64,000 nucleotides of DNA, taken from positions 1,364,001 to 1,428,000 of the forward strand of contig NZ_CP024011.1 of assembly GCF_002688565.1 (NCBI RefSeq), written 5' to 3'. The translations under genes and the position numbers were made by a program. Source of the DNA: Acinetobacter sp. LoGeW2-3. Its GTDB lineage: Bacteria > Pseudomonadota > Gammaproteobacteria > Pseudomonadales > Moraxellaceae. Shown in pieces: positions 60,809 to 64,000 of this stretch (its first letter is position 1; every line of letters starts with the position of its first letter). The notes under the pieces were generated by a model. The model did not search any database. It was given only the letters and a program-made list of their open reading frames with translations, and had not been told where the DNA came from.

Positions 60809-61207
60809 CTATTTTAAATCATCATCGCAGTTTTTCTTTTCAAAGAAAGCACGACGACGAGTTTTCTGCCAAGGCAAAGGACGTTCCAGTGCTTCTGGTA
60901 CTTCACCACTCATCGAGCGTAAACGTAAGTGTAATGCTGCCTGAGCCATCAAGTTCGCTGAAACCGGTGCGGTAATAAAGGCAAATAAGGTAATCAGCAC
61001 TTCAGCAAAACCAAAGCGGCCAAAGCTGGCAGAATAGATCATTGCTGCAATCAGAAAGCTACCGAGCCCCAAGGTACTGGATTTAGTCGGTGCATGCAGA
61101 CGCATAAACAGGTCGGGTAAACGTACCATACCAATTCCGCCAACCAGCATAAAGAAAGCGCCAATTAGCAGGAAAATCGAGATCAGAATTTCTAGGTATA
61201 ACTGCAT
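60809..61207 (-). CDS. mrpG: Mrp-type cation/proton antiporter subunit G
   Basis: A 132-residue MnhG/PhaG family protein with three helices; 'GGIGMVRLPDLFMRLHAPTKSSTLG' is the family signature. The C-terminal tail is charged ('RPLPWQKTRRRAFFEKKN'). Last gene of mrpC-D-E-F-G, 10 bases after mrpF. The 98 bases to the rbfA terminator hold no gene. Confidence 0.93.
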   Translation of the reverse strand: MQLYLEILISIFLLIGAFFMLVGGIGMVRLPDLFMRLHAPTKSSTLGLGSFLIAAMIYSASFGRFGFAEVLITLFAFITAPVSANLMAQAALHLRLRSMSGEVPEALERPLPWQKTRRRAFFEKKNCDDDLK

Positions 61208-61217
61208 CTGAGAACTC

Positions 61218-61493
61218 CTAATCGATCACATGACCAGTGGTAAAGTAACGTGCCAGTGCAGCAGTCGAGACGAAGCCCAGCATTGCTACTAATAGCGCAC
61301 CTTCAAACATAAAGGTACTGGTCCAATAAATTCCAAGGATAACGACTAGACAGGTGGCATTTAGAAATAGAGTATCCAGTGCCAGTAGACGGTCCACAAT
61401 AGATGGTCCCATGACTAGACGTGCTAGACACAGGAACATGGAAATCGTCACAGCACCTAGACAAATCATTAAGGCATAAGGCAAAATTGTCAT
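61218..61493 (-). CDS. mrpF: Mrp-type cation/proton antiporter subunit F
   Basis: A 91-residue three-helix protein with 'LARLVMGPSIVDRLLALDTL', the MnhF/PhaF signature. Starts inside mrpE (ATGA overlap). Confidence 0.93.
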   Translation of the reverse strand: MTILPYALMICLGAVTISMFLCLARLVMGPSIVDRLLALDTLFLNATCLVVILGIYWTSTFMFEGALLVAMLGFVSTAALARYFTTGHVID

Positions 61494-62008
61494 GCTTTTT
61501 CTCCAGTCTGGGCGCTAAAAATTTCAATCAATGGACGTTCATAGCGTTGTTTGATGGTTTCAATCTCAGCAGCTTCATCATCAGTACTTAAGGCATGTAC
61601 CAGAATATCGCCACGATCCTGGTCAATTCCGGCAGAGACTGTACCTGGCGTCGTGGTAATGATCATCGCCAGTAAGGCATTCACTTCTTCATGTTCAGTT
61701 TCCAAAGGAACACGGAACCATTTGGGATGCAGGTTTTTAGTTGGACCGAGCACTAAAATCGCCACCTTGATATTGGCAACAATCACGTCCCAGATCACAA
61801 CAAAGAACAGGCGAATGGCAGGCAGCCAGTGAATATTCGGGGTGTAGTCAATAAAGCGAAACACCATTCGTGGAATCAGTACAGCAAGGAATAATGCAGT
61901 GACGAGTGTACCTGCATCCAGACTATGATTCAGCAAAGTCCAGCTTACCCCGACAATCACGGAAACCAACGGGTGGGGGAACCAGCGGCGTAAGAATGAT
62001 TCTTTCAT
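61490..62008 (-). CDS. mrpE: Mrp-type cation/proton antiporter subunit E
   Basis: A 172-residue membrane protein. 'RWFPHPLVSVIVGVSWTLLNHS' start and 'MIITTTPGTVSAGIDQDRGDILVHAL' core match MnhE/PhaE. It begins at the last base of the mrpD stop and overlaps mrpF. Confidence 0.92.
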   Translation of the reverse strand: MKESFLRRWFPHPLVSVIVGVSWTLLNHSLDAGTLVTALFLAVLIPRMVFRFIDYTPNIHWLPAIRLFFVVIWDVIVANIKVAILVLGPTKNLHPKWFRVPLETEHEEVNALLAMIITTTPGTVSAGIDQDRGDILVHALSTDDEAAEIETIKQRYERPLIEIFSAQTGEKA

Positions 62009-63819
62009 TATGGTCCCTCCTGTGGTTTAAGTTGATTATCGCTTGGTGCACTTTGCTGTTCGATATACTGTTCATTGATCTGACGCTGTTTGAATTCAGA
62101 AATATTTTCACCTTCTAAGGTTGCCGGTGAAATGATATAAGGAATCAGATGTGCATTTGGATCAACATTTTCCCCACCATACTTGGTTTCAGGCAGATAT
62201 TCTGGGTCAAATGGCTGAACGCTAATGACCTTACCTTCAGCATCACGTTTCAATAATACTGCTTCATAGACTGGATTATCTTTAATCTGTACAGCAGTGC
62301 GATATACATAATTATAGATAGGTGAAGCAAATACTACATAGGCCGTCAGTCCAGCTAACAACAGGTAAATCACCTTATCATTGCGCAATGGCGCACGGCT
62401 TGGCAGGGTTTCATATTGGCTAAAGGCTTCAGAATGAACATTGTCATCTGGTTTACTAGAGCGCCAGAATAGAACAAAACCAACCCGGGTAAAGCCTAGA
62501 ATACTTAGCAGGCTGACCAGCAGAACCGTAATGATAATGATCATCTGATAAGGTGAGCCTGACGTAGCTTGCAAGATAAAGATCTTGCCAAAGAAGCCAC
62601 TAAATGGTGGCAGGCCAGCCATCATCAACGCAATGATAAAGTAGACAATCGAAACCAATGTATTCTGCTTCATCTGCGGCGCGATTTTAAAGTGATCTTT
62701 AAATTCCCCACGCTGCGAGGTAATCCAGCCGCTAAGCATATAAAAGGCTGCTGCGATCACAGTACTATGCACCATATAGTACAGGCCACCAGCCCATGCC
62801 GCTGAATTATTCAAGGCAATCGCAATCAGAATAGTGCCGACTGAAGACAACAGCATAAAGCCAATAAAGCGACGCAAACGATCCGTACCGATAGCCGCTA
62901 CAGCACCATATAGCGAAGTAATCAGACCGATGACCATCAGGCAGTTCATCAGAATCTGATGGCTGTATTCATCATCAAAGACTGTACCATTGACCCGTAG
63001 GATGGCGTAAATACCAACCTTGGTCATGATGGTAAATAGAGCAGCCACTGGCGTCGTCGCTACAGCATAGGTTTTGGGTAGCCAGAATCCGACAGGCAGC
63101 ATCGCAGCCTTGATGCCGAACACCACAAATAATAGCAGTGCACCAGCAACCGCAATTTTATGCTGATCATTTTCCAGCGTTGGCATCAGCCGAGCGACAT
63201 CAGCCATATTCAGACTGCCGACACTGCCGTAGATCATACCTAAGCCAATCAGGAATAGGGCAGAAGCTAACAGGTTAATGGTGACATAGTGAATGCCGAG
63301 CTGGAAACGTGCCTTGCCTTGGCCATGCAGAAGCAACACATAAGATGCCATTAGCAGGATTTCAAAGAATACGAACAGGTTGAACAAGTCACCTGTCAGG
63401 AAAGCACCACTAAGACCCATCAGTAGGAAATGCATCATGGCATGGAAATAACGCCCACGCATGTCCCAGTCACGGCTGGCATACCAGATGATTGGCACAG
63501 CTAATGCGTAAGTCAGCACCAGCATCAGCGCAGATAACTGATCCAGAACCAGTACAATCCCGAATGGGGCAGACCATTCACTTAAGGTGTAGACACTAAT
63601 CTGTCCCTGACTGCTGCTGATCAAATAACTGATTGAAAGCACCAGGCCGAGCAGGGTCGAGACATGGCTGATACCACGACGCCAAGGCTGGCGCCAGTCC
63701 GTCGCCAGTGCACCTGAACCAGGATTGCCGAGTAACAGCAATATAAATGCAGTGAATGCCGGCAGGAGAATACTGAAAATTGGTGTATGTTGAACCCAAA
63801 AGTTATGAAGATCAGTCAT
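62008..63819 (-). CDS. mrpD: Mrp-type cation/proton antiporter subunit D
   Basis: A 603-residue NuoM/N-like proton-channel subunit with about 14 helices. 'MMHFLLMGLSGAFLTGDLFNLFVFFEILLMASYVLL' region contains the conserved Glu and 'GIKAAMLPVGFWLPKTYAVATTPVAALF' the conserved Lys of this family. The long C-terminal tail (about 520-603) is hydrophilic. K+ versus Na+ preference (Pha or Mrp) cannot be decided. Overlaps mrpC and mrpE by one base each. Confidence 0.94.
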   Translation of the reverse strand: MTDLHNFWVQHTPIFSILLPAFTAFILLLLGNPGSGALATDWRQPWRRGISHVSTLLGLVLSISYLISSSQGQISVYTLSEWSAPFGIVLVLDQLSALMLVLTYALAVPIIWYASRDWDMRGRYFHAMMHFLLMGLSGAFLTGDLFNLFVFFEILLMASYVLLLHGQGKARFQLGIHYVTINLLASALFLIGLGMIYGSVGSLNMADVARLMPTLENDQHKIAVAGALLLFVVFGIKAAMLPVGFWLPKTYAVATTPVAALFTIMTKVGIYAILRVNGTVFDDEYSHQILMNCLMVIGLITSLYGAVAAIGTDRLRRFIGFMLLSSVGTILIAIALNNSAAWAGGLYYMVHSTVIAAAFYMLSGWITSQRGEFKDHFKIAPQMKQNTLVSIVYFIIALMMAGLPPFSGFFGKIFILQATSGSPYQMIIIITVLLVSLLSILGFTRVGFVLFWRSSKPDDNVHSEAFSQYETLPSRAPLRNDKVIYLLLAGLTAYVVFASPIYNYVYRTAVQIKDNPVYEAVLLKRDAEGKVISVQPFDPEYLPETKYGGENVDPNAHLIPYIISPATLEGENISEFKQRQINEQYIEQQSAPSDNQLKPQEGP

Positions 63820-64000
63820 TAAGGCTCATCCTCACGTGGGTCATGATGTGGTATTTCTTCTTTAGAATCAACGTGGTCTGTCCCTGATTCATAACGGCTG
63901 CGAAGGGCCAGCTGAACAATGAATGCCGTAGTGGCAAATCCAATAACAATAGCGGTCAGTACTAATGCTTGTGGCAGTGGATCGGTGACCTTGGTGGTTT
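63819..64000 (-). CDS. mrpC: Mrp-type cation/proton antiporter subunit C, C-terminal part
   Basis: The last 60 codons of a NuoK-like subunit. Reading the minus strand gives '[20 protein letters not shown]', the hallmark of MnhC/MrpC, then a hydrophilic tail ending 'HHDPREDEP' and a TAA whose last base overlaps the mrpD start. The 5' part, and presumably mrpA/B, lie beyond the window. Confidence 0.9.
   Translation of the reverse strand, partial: TTKVTDPLPQALVLTAIVIGFATTAFIVQLALRSRYESGTDHVDSKEEIPHHDPREDEP

Overview
The window reads as chromosomal core sequence of a gammaproteobacterium of the genus Acinetobacter (Moraxellaceae). Reasons: moderate-to-low GC; a D12-class adenine methylase of the AamA type lying between ribD and ribE; gacA beside pilSR; a 448-residue MurD; a FeoB of only 618 residues; family-typical sequences throughout. 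The species cannot be fixed from the sequence alone. No insertion sequence, prophage, CRISPR array, rRNA or plasmid function was found.

Layout. 1-2.5 kb: start of comM, ubiK, and the nitrogen pair glnK-amtB behind a probable sigma-54 promoter. 2.5-6.1 kb: nrdR-ribD-aamA-ribE (riboflavin). 6.2-14.5 kb: dedA, an unrecognised coiled-coil protein, holC-pepA, lptF-lptG (LPS export), gpmI and ctpA. 14.5-18.2 kb: pilS-pilR and gacA. 18.4-24 kb: pbpG, hom-thrC, dsbC, xerD. 24.1-26.6 kb: Fur-box-preceded feoA-feoB plus a small Cys-rich protein. 26.7-31 kb: murD-ftsW, a zinc-ribbon protein, dksA-gluQ with an interspersed repeat between them. 31.2-37.7 kb: thiC (TPP riboswitch)-nudF-cpdA, a lipoprotein of unknown role, tolC. 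37.7-42.2 kb: an AT-rich gap, a membrane glycosyltransferase plus beta-barrel pair, and an ABC exporter; this is the most accessory-looking part. 42.4-48.4 kb: alkB-like gene, yqgE-ruvX, recN, ppnP, rlmB and an EamA transporter. 48.4-53 kb: pilB-pilC-pilD-coaE (type IV pilus/competence). 53.2-60.7 kb: tpiA, secG, tRNA-Leu(GAG), four identical initiator tRNA-Met genes with two decayed tRNA copies between them, then rimP-nusA-infB-rbfA. 60.8-64 kb: mrpC(partial)-D-E-F-G cation/proton antiporter on the minus strand.

Connections. comM, pilBCD, pilSR and gacA together point to type IV pili, twitching and natural transformation. The secG / tRNA / rimP-nusA-infB-rbfA order matches the classical translation-initiation locus, here with amplified initiator tRNA genes and two terminators ahead of rimP. 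The strongest candidates for something undescribed are the glycosyltransferase/beta-barrel pair (38056-40351) and the alternating intact/decayed initiator tRNA array (54525-55271). Most other genes are ordinary housekeeping functions, and I found no clear novel defence or mobile system.
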